Source of the DNA: CAMDHY01 sp046156265 | GTDB taxonomy: Bacteria; Pseudomonadota; Alphaproteobacteria; Rhizobiales; Segnochrobactraceae | Reading direction: 5' to 3' | Length of the DNA stretch: 64,000 nt | NCBI RefSeq assembly: GCF_046156265.1 | Contig: NZ_JAWDIR010000043.1 | Span: 378,514-442,513, forward strand | In this document: positions 24,479-33,888 of the stretch, one piece after another | How positions within the stretch are numbered: the first letter of the stretch is position 1 | Layout of the letters: each line of letters opens with the position of its first letter | Position numbers and translations under genes: made by a program | The notes under the pieces: generated by a model | Databases searched by the model: none | The model's input: the letters and a program-made list of their open reading frames with translations, nothing else | What the model was told of the DNA's origin: nothing

Positions 24479-26414
24479 CGGCCGCGACGGTCTCGCGGAG
24501 ATCGCTCGCGCCTGGCGGCAGGGACTTGCGCCTGATCCGGCGCTGACGGTTTCGGCGTGGGCGGATCGCTATCGGTTTCTGTCGTCCCGCGCCTCGTCGG
24601 AAGCTGGCCGCTATCGCACCGACCGGACGCCCTACATGCGCGGCGTCATGGATGCGCTATCGCCCGGAAGCCCGGTGCGGCGCGTCGTCTTCATGAAGGC
24701 GGCGCAGGTCGGGGCGACCGAGGCCGGGAACAACTGGATCGGCTACTGCATCCACCAGGCGCCGGGACCGTTCCTTGCCGTCCAGCCGACGGCCGAACTC
24801 GCCAAGCGCCTCAGCCAGCAGCGTATCGAGCCGCTGATCGAGGAGAGCCCGGAGCTTCGATCCCTGATCTTGCCGTCGCGGTCGCGCGACAGCGGCAACA
24901 CGGTACTCGCCAAGAAGTTCGCCGGGGGCCAGCTGGTGCTGACGGGCGCGAACTCGGCCGTCGGTCTACGCTCGATGCCGGCCCGCTACGTCTTCCTCGA
25001 CGAGGTCGACGCCTACGTCGGCGATGTCGACGGCGAGGGTAACCCGATCGCGCTGGCGATCGCCCGAACGCGCACCTTCGGCCACCGCGCCAAGGTGTTC
25101 CTGGCCTCGACGCCGACGATCAAGGGTCTGTCGCAGATCGAGCGCGAGTTCGAGGCGAGCGACCAGCGCCGGTTCTTCGTGCCCTGCCCGCACTGCCGCC
25201 ACCTGCAGTGGCTTCGGTTCGAGCGCCTGCGCTGGGAGGCCTGTCAGCCCTCGACGGCCGCCTATTGCTGCGAAGGCTGTGATCAACCCATTGCCGAGCA
25301 CCACAAGACGGCGATGCTGTCGGCCGGCGAGTGGCGTGCCACCGCCGTGGCAGCGGATCCGCAGTGCGTCGGCTTCCACATCTCTGGGCTCTACTCCCCG
25401 GTCGGCTGGCTGAGCTGGACCGACATCGCGCGGGAATGGGAGGCGGCACAGGGCGACGACGCGGCGCTGAAGGCGGCGAAGAACACCCTGCTCGGCGAGA
25501 CCTGGCAGGAGCGCGGAGAGGCGCCGGACTGGCAGCGGCTCTACGAACGGCGTGAGGAGTTCGGGCCGCTGGTTCCGGCCTTCGGGCTGATCCTCACCGC
25601 CGGCGCCGACGTGCAGCATGACCGCATCGAGGTCGACGTGTGGGCGTGGGGCCGGAAGCTCCGCAGCGTCCTCGTCGAGCACATCGTGCTCGAGGGCGAC
25701 ACGTCCCGCCCCGAGGTCTGGAAGGCGCTGACCGCTCTCCTCGGTCGGACGTGGCGTCACCAGAGCGGTGCCCGCCTCGGCATCGCGCGGCTCGCCATCG
25801 ATTCCGGCGACGGGCGCAGCACCGCCGCTGTCTATGCGTGGGCCCGCCGGTCCGGCGCCGGCCAAGTGATCGCAATCAAGGGCGTTGACGGGTTCGACCG
25901 GTCGACGCCGGTAGATGGCCCGACCTATGTCGACGTGAGCGAGCGTGGTCGCAACATTCGACGGGGGGCAAAACTCTGGAAGGTCTCGGTCGCCGTCTTC
26001 AAGTCGGAGACCTATCGGTTCCTGCGCCTTGACCGGCCGACGGACGAGGAGCTCGCCACCGGCGTCCACGTCCCCGACGGCTACGTGCATCTGCCGAAGA
26101 CGGTCACCGCCGAGTGGGTGAAGCAGCTCGTCGGCGAGCAGCTAGTGACGGTGCGCGACAGGCGCGGCTTCTCGAAGCTCGAATGGCGGCAAATGCGCGA
26201 GCGCAACGAGGCGCTCGACTGCCGGGTCTATGCCCGCGCCGCTGCCTGGCTGCTCGGCATCGACCGCTTCACCGACGAGAAGTTCGAGCGGCTCGAGGCG
26301 GGCCTTAGAACTGCGGCGGAGGAGGAGGCGCGGTCTGTCGCGCGACCGAAGCACTCGGCCACCACACCCGTCGCTCCTTCCGAGTGGCTCGGACAGCGCG
26401 ACGCCTGGCTCTGA
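24426..26414 (+). CDS. Phage terminase large subunit, GpA family
   Basis: 662 aa packaging ATPase-nuclease. The ATPase Walker A-like VFMKAAQVGATEAGNNW is at residues 88-104 and Walker B YVFLDEVDAYV at 188-198. A Cys cluster (CPHC, then CCEGC) lies near 250-285, and the C-terminal nuclease region begins around ILTAGADVQHDRIEVDVWAWG. The length fits the lambda GpA family (about 640). It works with the small subunit to cut and pump DNA into proheads through the portal encoded about 0.8 kb downstream. Confidence 0.95.
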   Translation: MSDAISKSSPRLASTFDDGRDGLAEIARAWRQGLAPDPALTVSAWADRYRFLSSRASSEAGRYRTDRTPYMRGVMDALSPGSPVRRVVFMKAAQVGATEAGNNWIGYCIHQAPGPFLAVQPTAELAKRLSQQRIEPLIEESPELRSLILPSRSRDSGNTVLAKKFAGGQLVLTGANSAVGLRSMPARYVFLDEVDAYVGDVDGEGNPIALAIARTRTFGHRAKVFLASTPTIKGLSQIEREFEASDQRRFFVPCPHCRHLQWLRFERLRWEACQPSTAAYCCEGCDQPIAEHHKTAMLSAGEWRATAVAADPQCVGFHISGLYSPVGWLSWTDIAREWEAAQGDDAALKAAKNTLLGETWQERGEAPDWQRLYERREEFGPLVPAFGLILTAGADVQHDRIEVDVWAWGRKLRSVLVEHIVLEGDTSRPEVWKALTALLGRTWRHQSGARLGIARLAIDSGDGRSTAAVYAWARRSGAGQVIAIKGVDGFDRSTPVDGPTYVDVSERGRNIRRGAKLWKVSVAVFKSETYRFLRLDRPTDEELATGVHVPDGYVHLPKTVTAEWVKQLVGEQLVTVRDRRGFSKLEWRQMRERNEALDCRVYARAAAWLLGIDRFTDEKFERLEAGLRTAAEEEARSVARPKHSATTPVAPSEWLGQRDAWL

Positions 26415-26436
26415 TCCAGCACAGGGAGCACCGGCA

Positions 26437-27021
26437 TTGGCCGCATCATCACTCGTCCTCGTCGTCGAGGAGGCGGATCCGATCGCTCGGCGTTTCGGGG
26501 CCACCTTGGCGGCGATGGGCGAGAGGCGGGCTCGGCTGGTCCTCGCGCGCACACTCAATCATTCGGGGGCGAAGGCCTTCACCGCGGTGAAGCGGGCCTT
26601 GCGATCGCAGACCAGCATCCCGGCCGCGATCATCGCACGGTCGATGCGGGCGCGGCGGGCGGCGGGCCTGGGAGACGAACCGCTCGAGTACGTCATCACC
26701 GGGCGCGGCCGCGCCTTGTCGCTCAAGCTGTTCTCGCCCCGGCAGGATGACGTCGGCACGTCGGCCTTCGTCTGGGGCCGCCGGCAGATGTTCGTGACGT
26801 CCTTCATGGGTCCGCGCCCCGGGGTCATCGCGCCGCGCCTCGGCGGCCACGTTTTCCACCGGGTGTCCGGCAACCGGCTGCCGATCGAGATGACGTTCGG
26901 CCCCTCGGTGCCGAAGGAGATGGTCGAGGGGGAGACCGCGCAGGCGTTCCGCTATTCCGCGCGTGGCATTGCGGACCGCGCCGCCCACGAGATCGCGCGC
27001 GAGCTCGCCCGCGGCGGCTGA
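26437..27021 (+). CDS. Minor tail protein Z-like
   Basis: 194 aa beginning LAASSLVLVVEEADPIARRFGATLAAMG; TTG 26437 is preceded by AGGGAG. LARTLNHSGAKAFTAVKRALRSQTSIP and VWGRRQMFVTSFMGP are typical of lambda GpZ-like tail completion proteins. It lies unusually early, between terminase and gpW, an arrangement seen in related Rhizobiales prophages. Assignment moderate. Confidence 0.68.
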   Translation: MAASSLVLVVEEADPIARRFGATLAAMGERRARLVLARTLNHSGAKAFTAVKRALRSQTSIPAAIIARSMRARRAAGLGDEPLEYVITGRGRALSLKLFSPRQDDVGTSAFVWGRRQMFVTSFMGPRPGVIAPRLGGHVFHRVSGNRLPIEMTFGPSVPKEMVEGETAQAFRYSARGIADRAAHEIARELARGG

Positions 27022-27040
27022 CCCAACCGAGGATGCCACG

Positions 27041-27259
27041 ATGACCGCCCACGACGACCTGACACGGCAGATTGCCGACCTGCGCAATGCAATCTCGCTT
27101 GGCGTCCGGAAGGTGCGCTCGCGGGTGAACGGCGAGGAGCAGGAAGTGGAGTACCGCTCTCTCGCCGAGATGCGCGACGTGCTCGCTGACCTCGAGCGCC
27201 AGGCAGGTCTTCGGACGTCGGTGAAGTCGTCCTTCGCCTCGCACAGCCGCGGGTACTGA
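27041..27259 (+). CDS. gpW-like head-tail joining protein
   Basis: 72 aa: DDLTRQIADLRNAISLGVRKVRSRVNGEEQEVEYRSLAEMRDVLADLERQAG. Size and helix-hairpin-helix pattern match lambda gpW (68 aa), which plugs the portal after packaging. A GAGG site lies upstream of ATG 27041; its stop overlaps the portal ATG. Confidence 0.85.
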   Translation: MTAHDDLTRQIADLRNAISLGVRKVRSRVNGEEQEVEYRSLAEMRDVLADLERQAGLRTSVKSSFASHSRGY

Positions 27260-28824
27260 TGTCCCCGACCGCCAGTCAGCTGCCGGTGCCGAACCGCGCG
27301 CTGGCATGCACCTGGCTCGACCGCGTGATCGGTGCCGTCTCGCCCTCGCGCGAGGCGGCACGCGTCGCAGCGCGGATCCGCACCGCGACGATGCTGCGGG
27401 CCTACGACGGGGCGGCCGGCGGGCGCCGCTTCGACGGCTGGCCAACGCCGTCAACATCTGCCGACGCCGAGATCGGGCTGTCGCTGGCGCGGCTTCGGGC
27501 ACGGTGCCGGGACCTGTCCCGCAACAATCCTCATGCCAAGCGCGCCGTGACGGTGTGGACGACGAACCTCGTCGGCGACGGCATCGTGCCCCGTGCGAAG
27601 ACCGGCAAGGCAAGCCTCGACAGCAAGGTCGACGCGCTCTTCGCCGCGTTCGTCGAGACCTGCGATGCCGGCGGCCAGCTCGACTTCTTCGGCCTGCAGG
27701 CTCTCGCTGTCCGCGGCATGATCGATGGCGGCGAGACGCTGCTCCGCCGGCGCTGGCGCCGCGGCGATGACGGTTTGCCGGTGCCGGTGCAGTTTCAGGT
27801 GATGGAGGGCGACCACCTCGATCACGACAAGACCACCGCGTTCGAGACCGGCGCCCGGATCGTCCAGGGCGTCGAGTTCGACGCCATCGGCCGACGCTCA
27901 GCATACTGGATGTTCCGGGATCACCCGGGCGATAGCGTCGCCTCGCTGCGCGGTGGCCTGGCGAGCCGCCCCGTGCCGGCGAGCGAGGTCGCACACCTCC
28001 ATCTGAAGGAGCGCACGCAGACGCGCGGCGTCCCGTGGGGCCACGCGGTGCTGCAGCGCCTGCGCGACCTCGACGACTACGAAGACGCCGAGATCATGCG
28101 CAAAAAGGTCGAGGCCTGCGTCGTCGCCTTCGTGCTCGGCCAGACGCCGGAGGATGTCGAGGACGGCCAGTCGATCGCGCCGGAGGTCGTGACACAGGGC
28201 GGTCTCGCCATCGAGAAGTTCGAGCCCGGGCTGATCGCCCGCGTGAAGGGCGGCACCGACGTCAAGTTCAGCAGTCCGAGCGGTTCGAGCGGCTTCCCCG
28301 CTTACATCAAGGCGGGGCTGCACTCGATCGCCGCCGGCTACGAGCTGCCCTATGCGCTGCTCTCGGGCGACCTGTCTGAGGTGAACTTCAGCTCATCGCG
28401 CGTCGGGCTTGTAGAGTTCCGGCGGCTCGTTACGCAGCGCCAGTGGCAGTGCGTCATCAAGATGGCCTGTCAGCCGATGTGGGACTGGTTCATCGAGGCG
28501 GCGCAGCTTGTCGGCAAGCTCCCAGCCGCGCCGATCCCCTGCGAGTGGCAGCCACCAGCCTTCGAGTCCGTGAACCCGCTCGACGACGCCAACGCCGACA
28601 TGGTGAACGTCCGCAGCGGCAAGGTGACGATGCCGGAGCTCATCGCCAAGACCGGCCGCAATCCGGACGACGTGCTGGCCGAGCACGCCGCCTGGAAGCA
28701 GAAGGTCGACGACGCCGGCCTCGTCTTCGACAGCGACCCGAGCCAGGTGGCGCGCGCCGGCACGGAGCAGCCAAGCATCACGGCGGGCGATAAGCCGGCG
28801 CCACGAACAGCGCCGGCCGCCTGA
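27259..28824 (+). CDS. Phage portal protein, lambda family
   Basis: 521 aa, close to lambda GpB length. Characteristic segments: RARCRDLSRNNPHAKRAVTVWTTNLVGDGI, GETLLRRRWRRGDDGLPVPVQFQVMEGDHLD, then YELPYALLSGDLSEVNFSSSRVGLVEFRR. It forms the dodecameric portal vertex through which terminase drives DNA. It is directly coupled to gpW and followed 10 bp later by the protease-capsid gene. Confidence 0.94.
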   Translation: MSPTASQLPVPNRALACTWLDRVIGAVSPSREAARVAARIRTATMLRAYDGAAGGRRFDGWPTPSTSADAEIGLSLARLRARCRDLSRNNPHAKRAVTVWTTNLVGDGIVPRAKTGKASLDSKVDALFAAFVETCDAGGQLDFFGLQALAVRGMIDGGETLLRRRWRRGDDGLPVPVQFQVMEGDHLDHDKTTAFETGARIVQGVEFDAIGRRSAYWMFRDHPGDSVASLRGGLASRPVPASEVAHLHLKERTQTRGVPWGHAVLQRLRDLDDYEDAEIMRKKVEACVVAFVLGQTPEDVEDGQSIAPEVVTQGGLAIEKFEPGLIARVKGGTDVKFSSPSGSSGFPAYIKAGLHSIAAGYELPYALLSGDLSEVNFSSSRVGLVEFRRLVTQRQWQCVIKMACQPMWDWFIEAAQLVGKLPAAPIPCEWQPPAFESVNPLDDANADMVNVRSGKVTMPELIAKTGRNPDDVLAEHAAWKQKVDDAGLVFDSDPSQVARAGTEQPSITAGDKPAPRTAPAA

Positions 28825-28834
28825 GGACCAGATC

Positions 28835-30916
28835 ATGACCGTACAGACGACGATCGCGGAGCGCCGCGAGGCGCTGCCCTTGCAGAGCCGTGCCGCGCCG
28901 GTAACCACTGTCGACGCCGAAGCACGCACTGTCGAGGTGGTGTGGACGACAGGGGCAAAAGTGCGCCGGCGGCGGACCACCGGCTGGGACACCTACACCG
29001 ACTATGACGAGATCCTCGTCGTCTCCCGCTCGGCAATCGACCTGTCCCGGCTGGAACGTGGCGCACCGGTACTCGACAGCCATTCCGCCTGGCGGACCGG
29101 CAGCCAGCTGGCCGTCGTCGAGCGGGCCTGGATCGAGGACGGCAAGGGCGTCGCCATCCTGCGCTTCCCGGCGGCCGGCATCGACGCCGACATCGACCGC
29201 TTCTTCGCGCTCGTCGCCGACGGCCAGCGGCGCAACATCTCGGTTGGCTACTCGATCGAGAAGGTCCGCGTCGAGGCGGGTGAGAAGAAGGACGAAGTCG
29301 AGCAGTGGTTCGTGGAGCGCTGGACGCCCCACGAGCTGAGCTTCGTGACGATCCCCGCCGACATCAACGCGCAGGTTCGCCGCAACTCCGGTCAGTTCGC
29401 CGAGCGGGCGGCCGAGCCCGAGTTCCCCGTCATCATCACGCGCCAGGCGGAAACCGGCGCAGAGCAGGAGGCCGACATGGCCGAACAGACCGCGGTCACG
29501 TCTGCCGCGCCGAGCACCGAGCCGACCGAGACCCGCGCTGCGGCTGTCGTTCCTCCCTCCCCGCCGGCACCAGCCGTAGACGTGGCGTCCGAGCGGGCGG
29601 CGGCCGCGCAGGCGGAACGGGCTCGCTCGGCGGAGATCCGTCTCGTCGGCCGGAAGTACGGGATGGCTGATGCCTTCGTCGACGCTGCCATCGAGACCGG
29701 CCACTCCGTGCAGGAGTTCCGGAATGCCGTGCTCGACAAGCTGGCGACGGCCTCGGACGAGACCGCCCCGCGGCCGGAGCGCAGCGTGGAGCTCGGACGT
29801 CAGGACGAGACCGTCACCCGCCGCAACGGGGTGGTGGAGTATCTGCTCGTCCGCGATCGCGGTGGCCCGCTGCCGGAGATCGCTCGCGACTACCGCGGCA
29901 TGAAGCTCGTCGATCTCGCCCGTGAGGTGCTCGGCTGGGGTGGTGTCGGCACCCGCGGCATGACGCCGGACGAGATCGCCCAGCGTGCACTTCACTCCAC
30001 CTCCGACTTCCCGAACATCCTCGCCGCCACCGCCAACAAGACGCTGCGGGCGTCCTACGAGGTGGCGCCGCAGACCTTCCGGCCGTTCACCCGGCGGATG
30101 TCGCTGTCGGACTTCAAGCTCGCCCACATCGTCCGCCGCGGCCTCACCCCGCAGATGAAGCTCGTCAACGAGGCCGGCGAGTTCAAGCGCGGCACCCTCT
30201 CCGAGAGCAAGGAGACGATTGGCCTGAAGACCTACGGCGTCATTGTCGGCATGACGCGGCAGATGATGGTCAACGACGACCTCGGCGCCTTCCTGTCGAT
30301 CCCCACCGACTTCGGCCAGTCGGCAGCGACGCTGGAGAGCGATCTCGTCTGGGGCATTGTCCTCGCCAATCCGATCCTGCTCGAGGACGGTCTCCCGGTC
30401 TTCCAGACGGCGAAGCACAAGAACCTCGCCGCGGCCGGCAGCTATCTCACCGCGGACGCCATCTCGACTGGCCGCACGGCGATGAAGAAGCAACTCGACC
30501 TCGACGGCGTGACCACGCTGAACATCACCCCTGCCTTCCTGCTGGTGCCGCCGGAACTGGAGACGCAGTCGGAGAAGATCCTCGCGACGTTCATCGCGGC
30601 CAAGGCGGCCGACGTGACGCCGGCGTCGATCCGCTCGCTCAACGTCATCTCCGAGGCACGGTTGTCGAACGGGATCAACAAGCCCGACATCGGCCTGCCG
30701 GGCATCAACGGCAGCCTCACCGCCTGGTACCTCGCTTCCGCGCAGGTCGACACCGTCGTCTACGCGACCCTGAACGGCCAGGACGGGCCCTACATCGAGT
30801 CCCGCGTAGGGTTCGATGTCGACGGCGTCGAGATCAAGTGCCGGCACGACTTCGGTGCGGCCGCCGCCGACTTCCGCGGCCTCTACAAGGATCCGGGCGC
30901 GGCCGCGCCGCTCTGA
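28835..30916 (+). CDS. Prohead protease/major capsid fusion protein
   Basis: 693 aa. The N-terminal ~190 residues resemble HK97-type prohead serine proteases, with His in APVLDSHSAWRTGSQL and Ser in RRNISVGYSIEKV. An Ala/Pro/Glu-rich coiled scaffold-like segment (~200-300) follows, then an HK97-fold major capsid region (KTLRASYEVAPQTFRPFTRRMSLSDFKLAHIVRRG, ending VEIKCRHDFGAAAADFRGLYKDPGA). This three-part architecture in one chain is a known prophage arrangement; the protease should release the capsid after assembly. The downstream hairpin may limit read-through. Confidence 0.88.
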   Translation: MTVQTTIAERREALPLQSRAAPVTTVDAEARTVEVVWTTGAKVRRRRTTGWDTYTDYDEILVVSRSAIDLSRLERGAPVLDSHSAWRTGSQLAVVERAWIEDGKGVAILRFPAAGIDADIDRFFALVADGQRRNISVGYSIEKVRVEAGEKKDEVEQWFVERWTPHELSFVTIPADINAQVRRNSGQFAERAAEPEFPVIITRQAETGAEQEADMAEQTAVTSAAPSTEPTETRAAAVVPPSPPAPAVDVASERAAAAQAERARSAEIRLVGRKYGMADAFVDAAIETGHSVQEFRNAVLDKLATASDETAPRPERSVELGRQDETVTRRNGVVEYLLVRDRGGPLPEIARDYRGMKLVDLAREVLGWGGVGTRGMTPDEIAQRALHSTSDFPNILAATANKTLRASYEVAPQTFRPFTRRMSLSDFKLAHIVRRGLTPQMKLVNEAGEFKRGTLSESKETIGLKTYGVIVGMTRQMMVNDDLGAFLSIPTDFGQSAATLESDLVWGIVLANPILLEDGLPVFQTAKHKNLAAAGSYLTADAISTGRTAMKKQLDLDGVTTLNITPAFLLVPPELETQSEKILATFIAAKAADVTPASIRSLNVISEARLSNGINKPDIGLPGINGSLTAWYLASAQVDTVVYATLNGQDGPYIESRVGFDVDGVEIKCRHDFGAAAADFRGLYKDPGAAAPL

Positions 30917-30965
30917 CCGCCCTCGCCTGACGCATAGGCGGTCTCCCCCGCCGACAACTGACATC

Positions 30966-30990
30966 GGGCCGCCTCCGGGCGGCCCTTCTT
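30966..30990 (+). terminator. Hairpin terminator after the capsid gene
   Basis: GGGCCGCC (30966-30973) pairs with GGCGGCCC (30978-30985), loop TCCG, followed by TTCTT. It lies 50 bp after the capsid stop and ahead of the DUF2190 gene, and may partly attenuate late transcription. Confidence 0.75.
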
Positions 30991-31023
30991 CGTTCAATAG
31001 CCTCTCGCGCGGAGCGACGCCCC

Positions 31024-31740
31024 ATGAAGAACTACATCCAGCCCGGCAAGGTGCTGACGCTGATCGCGCCGACGATGCTTCTGTCGGGTGCCGTCGTCAT
31101 CGTCGGCTCGTTCGTCGGCATCGCCGCCACCGACGCGGCCGAGGGCATGCCGGTCGAGGTGTCGACCGAGGGCGTGTTCGAGCTGGCCAAGGTCGCACCG
31201 CAAGTCTGGGCTCAGGGCTCGCCCGTCTATTGGGACGCGGCCGCGGCCAAGGCGACCGCGATCGCAGGCGGCGGCCTGCCGCTCATTGGTGTCGCCACCG
31301 AGGCCGCCGGCAGCGTCGCCACGATCGGACGCGTAAAGATCGGACATCTCGCGGCAATCGGCACCCCGGCGAACTTCACCTTCGCAGCCGCCGCCGGGGC
31401 GGCGAACGTCGCCGAGGTGACGATCACGCCGCGTGACGCGGTCGGCGCAGCGCTCGCCGGCGTGCGGACCCTCGAGGTGTGGCTGTCGGATGATGCGACC
31501 GGCGCCGGGCTGACCGGCATCACCGCATCCGGCACCGTCGTCGCGAAGGCCGGCGAAGGCACCGTGCTGACGGCCTTCACCGCCAAGAAGCACCTGTCGG
31601 TGCAGACCAAGGTGGCCGGCACCTTCGTGCTGCAGATCACCGATACCGCCAAGACCGGCTTCATCGTCTGTGTCAGGAATCCGTCGACCGGTCTCGTCAG
31701 CGTCTCCGATCAGCTGGTGACGGGGAACTACGGCGCCTGA
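31024..31740 (+). CDS. DUF2190 capsid decoration protein with extra domain
   Basis: 238 aa. The N-terminal ~110 residues are a DUF2190 capsid-cement domain (IQPGKVLTLIAPTMLLSGAVVIVGSFVGIAATDAAEG, then VWAQGSPVYWDAAAAKATA and PLIGVATEAAGS). The C-terminal ~120 residues are a beta-rich, Ig-like addition (NVAEVTITPRDAVGAALAGVRTLEVWLSDD). It probably stabilises the capsid exterior; the extra domain may bind surfaces. Confidence 0.82.
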   Translation: MKNYIQPGKVLTLIAPTMLLSGAVVIVGSFVGIAATDAAEGMPVEVSTEGVFELAKVAPQVWAQGSPVYWDAAAAKATAIAGGGLPLIGVATEAAGSVATIGRVKIGHLAAIGTPANFTFAAAAGAANVAEVTITPRDAVGAALAGVRTLEVWLSDDATGAGLTGITASGTVVAKAGEGTVLTAFTAKKHLSVQTKVAGTFVLQITDTAKTGFIVCVRNPSTGLVSVSDQLVTGNYGA

Positions 31741-31745
31741 TTGCC

Positions 31746-32156
31746 GTGAGCTTCCGGGCGCGGATAACGGCGGCGACGGCAGTCGCTGCTGACACGACAT
31801 TCGGCGAGCGCGTGCTGATCCGGCCGATGGTCGTGGACCAGCACATCGGTGCGACGGCCGACAGCACCCGCCCCGAGCGGACCGTCACGGGCCGCTTCGG
31901 CCGGGCGCCCGAGGTTGACGACCTCGCGGGCTCCGCGTCCCAGATGGGCGCGGGTCTCTCGACCGTAGCGGGGGCGGATGCGGCGGTGATGCTCCGCGCC
32001 GCAGGGGCGGCCGAGCTCGGCTATGCGGTGCGCCGCGGCGACCAGGTGATGCTCCTCGACCGGACTGGGGCGCCGTCGTTCACGGTGGCGCGGGTGGCCC
32101 CAGTCCAGATCGAGGACGTGATGCTCTTCCTCACCGCCGATTCACCGGGCACCTGA
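31746..32156 (+). CDS. Probable head-tail connector protein
   Basis: 136 aa with GTG start. FRARITAATAVAADTTFGERVLIRPM and RRGDQVMLLDRTGAPSFTVARVAPVQIEDVMLFLTAD suggest a small beta-rich connector or head-completion protein. Assignment rests mainly on its place between the decoration protein and gpX. Confidence 0.6.
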   Translation: MSFRARITAATAVAADTTFGERVLIRPMVVDQHIGATADSTRPERTVTGRFGRAPEVDDLAGSASQMGAGLSTVAGADAAVMLRAAGAAELGYAVRRGDQVMLLDRTGAPSFTVARVAPVQIEDVMLFLTADSPGT

Positions 32157-32178
32157 CCCGGGCGCGAGTCGATCCGAC

Positions 32179-32406
32179 ATGGCGCGCGAGATCCTCATCG
32201 TCACCGACGAATGGACGCCGCTCGATCTGCTGCTGTTCCGGCGCTTCCGTGAGGAGGTGCCGGGGCGGGTTGAGGCGGCGCTCGACAGCAATCCGGGGCT
32301 TTCGGCGTCCGGCGTGTTCCTGCCGCTCGGAGCCACCGTGGTCGTCGACGTGCCGGTGCCGGTGAAGGGGCCGACGCCCGCGCGGGCGATCCGCCTTTGG
32401 GATTGA
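32179..32406 (+). CDS. Phage tail protein X (gpX-like)
   Basis: 75 aa: ILIVTDEWTPLDLLLFRRFREEVPGRVEAALDSNPGLSASGVFLPLGATVVVDVP matches P2 gpX-type tail proteins (LysM-like fold) by length and pattern. It is followed 3 bp later by gpD, its usual partner. Confidence 0.82.
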   Translation: MAREILIVTDEWTPLDLLLFRRFREEVPGRVEAALDSNPGLSASGVFLPLGATVVVDVPVPVKGPTPARAIRLWD

Positions 32407-32409
32407 CCG

Positions 32410-33306
32410 ATGCCGGACCGGGCGATCTTCTGGGTCGCCGTCAACGGCAACGACGTGACGGCGGGGCTGTCGCCCTATGTGACGTCGATCCGGATCCGTG
32501 ACGCGGCCGGACTCGCCTCGGATACGGCGACGATCGACGTCGAGGATTCCTACGGCCAGTTGCAGCTGCCGCAGCCCGGCGCCGCGATCTCTATCGGGCT
32601 CGGCTGGGAGGGAGGCGCCGCCCTCGTCATGTTCGAGGGCGTGGTCGACGACATCGGGTCCACCGGCGGCCGCGGCCAGGGACGGATGCTGTCGATCTCG
32701 GCGAAGTCGGCTGACACGCGCGGCTCGCTGAAAGAGAAGCAGGAAAAACACAAGGACGAGACGAGCTTCGGCGTCGTGGCCACCGAATGGGGTCGGGCGG
32801 CCGGGCTGGCTGAGGTGGTCATTCACCCGGACCTCGCGGCCGTCGAACCGCCGTGGTGGGGGATGCAGGGCGAAAGCTACCTCGCCTGGGGCACGCGCCA
32901 TGCCCGCGGGCTCGGCGCCACCTTCAAGGTCGTGGGCACACGAGCGGTGTTCGTGCCGCGCTCACAGGGGCAGTCCGCCACCGGGAAGCCGCTGCAGGCA
33001 ATCCGCGCCGCCTGGGGCGAGAACCTGATCTCCTGGTCCCTGAAACCGGTGCTCGGGCGACCGGCCTACGGAAGGTTCCGCATCAACTGGTTCGACGACA
33101 AGCAGGCGAAGTGGAAGTCCGAGGCAGTCGAAGCGGTCAATCCTACCGTCCCGACGGTCGCAACTGACCGCATCGCTGCGGCCACTAAGGCGGACGCGCA
33201 GACCCGCGCTGGCTCGCGCCGCACGGAAGCCGAACGCGAGGGCGGCGGCGGCACAGTGGCGATCGACGGCGAGCCGGCGGCGCAGGCCGAGACCGAGTGC
33301 GAGGTC
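32410..33306 (+). pseudogene. gpD-like late control/tail protein, 3' end lost
   Basis: About 298 codons of a P2 gpD-type baseplate hub protein: FWVAVNGNDVTAGLSPYVTSIRIRD, RGSLKEKQEKHKDETSFGVV, then QAIRAAWGENLISWSLKPVLGRPAYGRFRINWF. Similarity stops at AQAETECEVT (~33304), where the frame runs into antisense IS3 DNA and continues as nonsense to 34062. The last ~40-50 residues are missing. All later tail genes are absent. Confidence 0.85.
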
Positions 33307-33541
33307 ACCCCCGGCCGCCAAATCGGCGTGCACCCGCGGTGCTCCGTAGGTTCCACGCGCGGCGGCGTGGATCGACCGGATGCGGGCCGACAGCCGCTCG
33401 TCCGCCGCAGCCTGCGCCGAGGCCGGCCGGCGGCGCCACGCATGATAGCCGCTGGCGGAGCCCCCCCAGGACCCGGCACCCCAGGGACCGGCACATGGTG
33501 GCGATCGGTTACATGGCCCGGTGCGCGCTCACGAACTCGTA
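33306..33541 (-). pseudogene. IS3 orfB fragment with stop and frameshift
   Basis: Reads VYEFVSAHRAM, TAA stop, PIATMCRSLGCRVLGG, a frameshift at the G run near 33463-33469, then SASGYHAWRRRPASAQAAAD and TYGAPRVHADLAAGG. This is the N-terminal region of an IS3 OrfB integrase; the DDE core is deleted at the gpD junction. Non-functional. Confidence 0.82.
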
Positions 33542-33843
33542 GACCCGGATGGGATCGAGCCGGTCTCCCGCGTGAACCAGGCCGCGGCTTTTGCCAGGAT
33601 GTCCCGTTCCTGGCGCAGCCTGCGATTCTCAGCCCGCAGCCGCTGCAACTCGGCGCGATCCTCCAGGGTCACACCGTCACTGCCGCGCGAAACTTCCCGA
33701 TCAGCCTCGGCGACCCAGTTCCGGAACGCCTGCGCAGACGGCTCATACTGCCGCGCCAGTTCCTCCGGCGTGCGCCCGGAACGCACCAACTCGATCATCT
33801 GGCGCCGGAACTCCGGCGCATACGGCGGTCGTGTTCGTGGCAT
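33529..33843 (-). CDS. IS3-family transposase OrfA
   Basis: 104 aa: PYAPEFRRQMIELVRSGRTPEELARQYEPSAQAFRNWVAEADREV (HTH_Tnp_1 type), then a leucine-zipper segment (DRAELQRLRAENRRLRQERDILAKAAAWFTRET). Apparently intact from ATG 33843 (alternative in-frame start at 33879). Without a working OrfB it cannot drive transposition of this copy, but it could still act as a DNA-binding protein. Confidence 0.88.
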   Translation of the reverse strand: MPRTRPPYAPEFRRQMIELVRSGRTPEELARQYEPSAQAFRNWVAEADREVSRGSDGVTLEDRAELQRLRAENRRLRQERDILAKAAAWFTRETGSIPSGSTSS

Positions 33844-33888
33844 CGTGGACTCCTCCTGCCAAAGCTTCGGGGTGTCCACGAAAACGGG

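Noticed and set aside
28778..30997. 739-codon minus-strand frame opposite the protease-capsid gene
   Set aside because: Antisense to a clear phage gene; composition (Arg/Val/Asp/Gly-rich) is that of a shadow frame in high-GC DNA.
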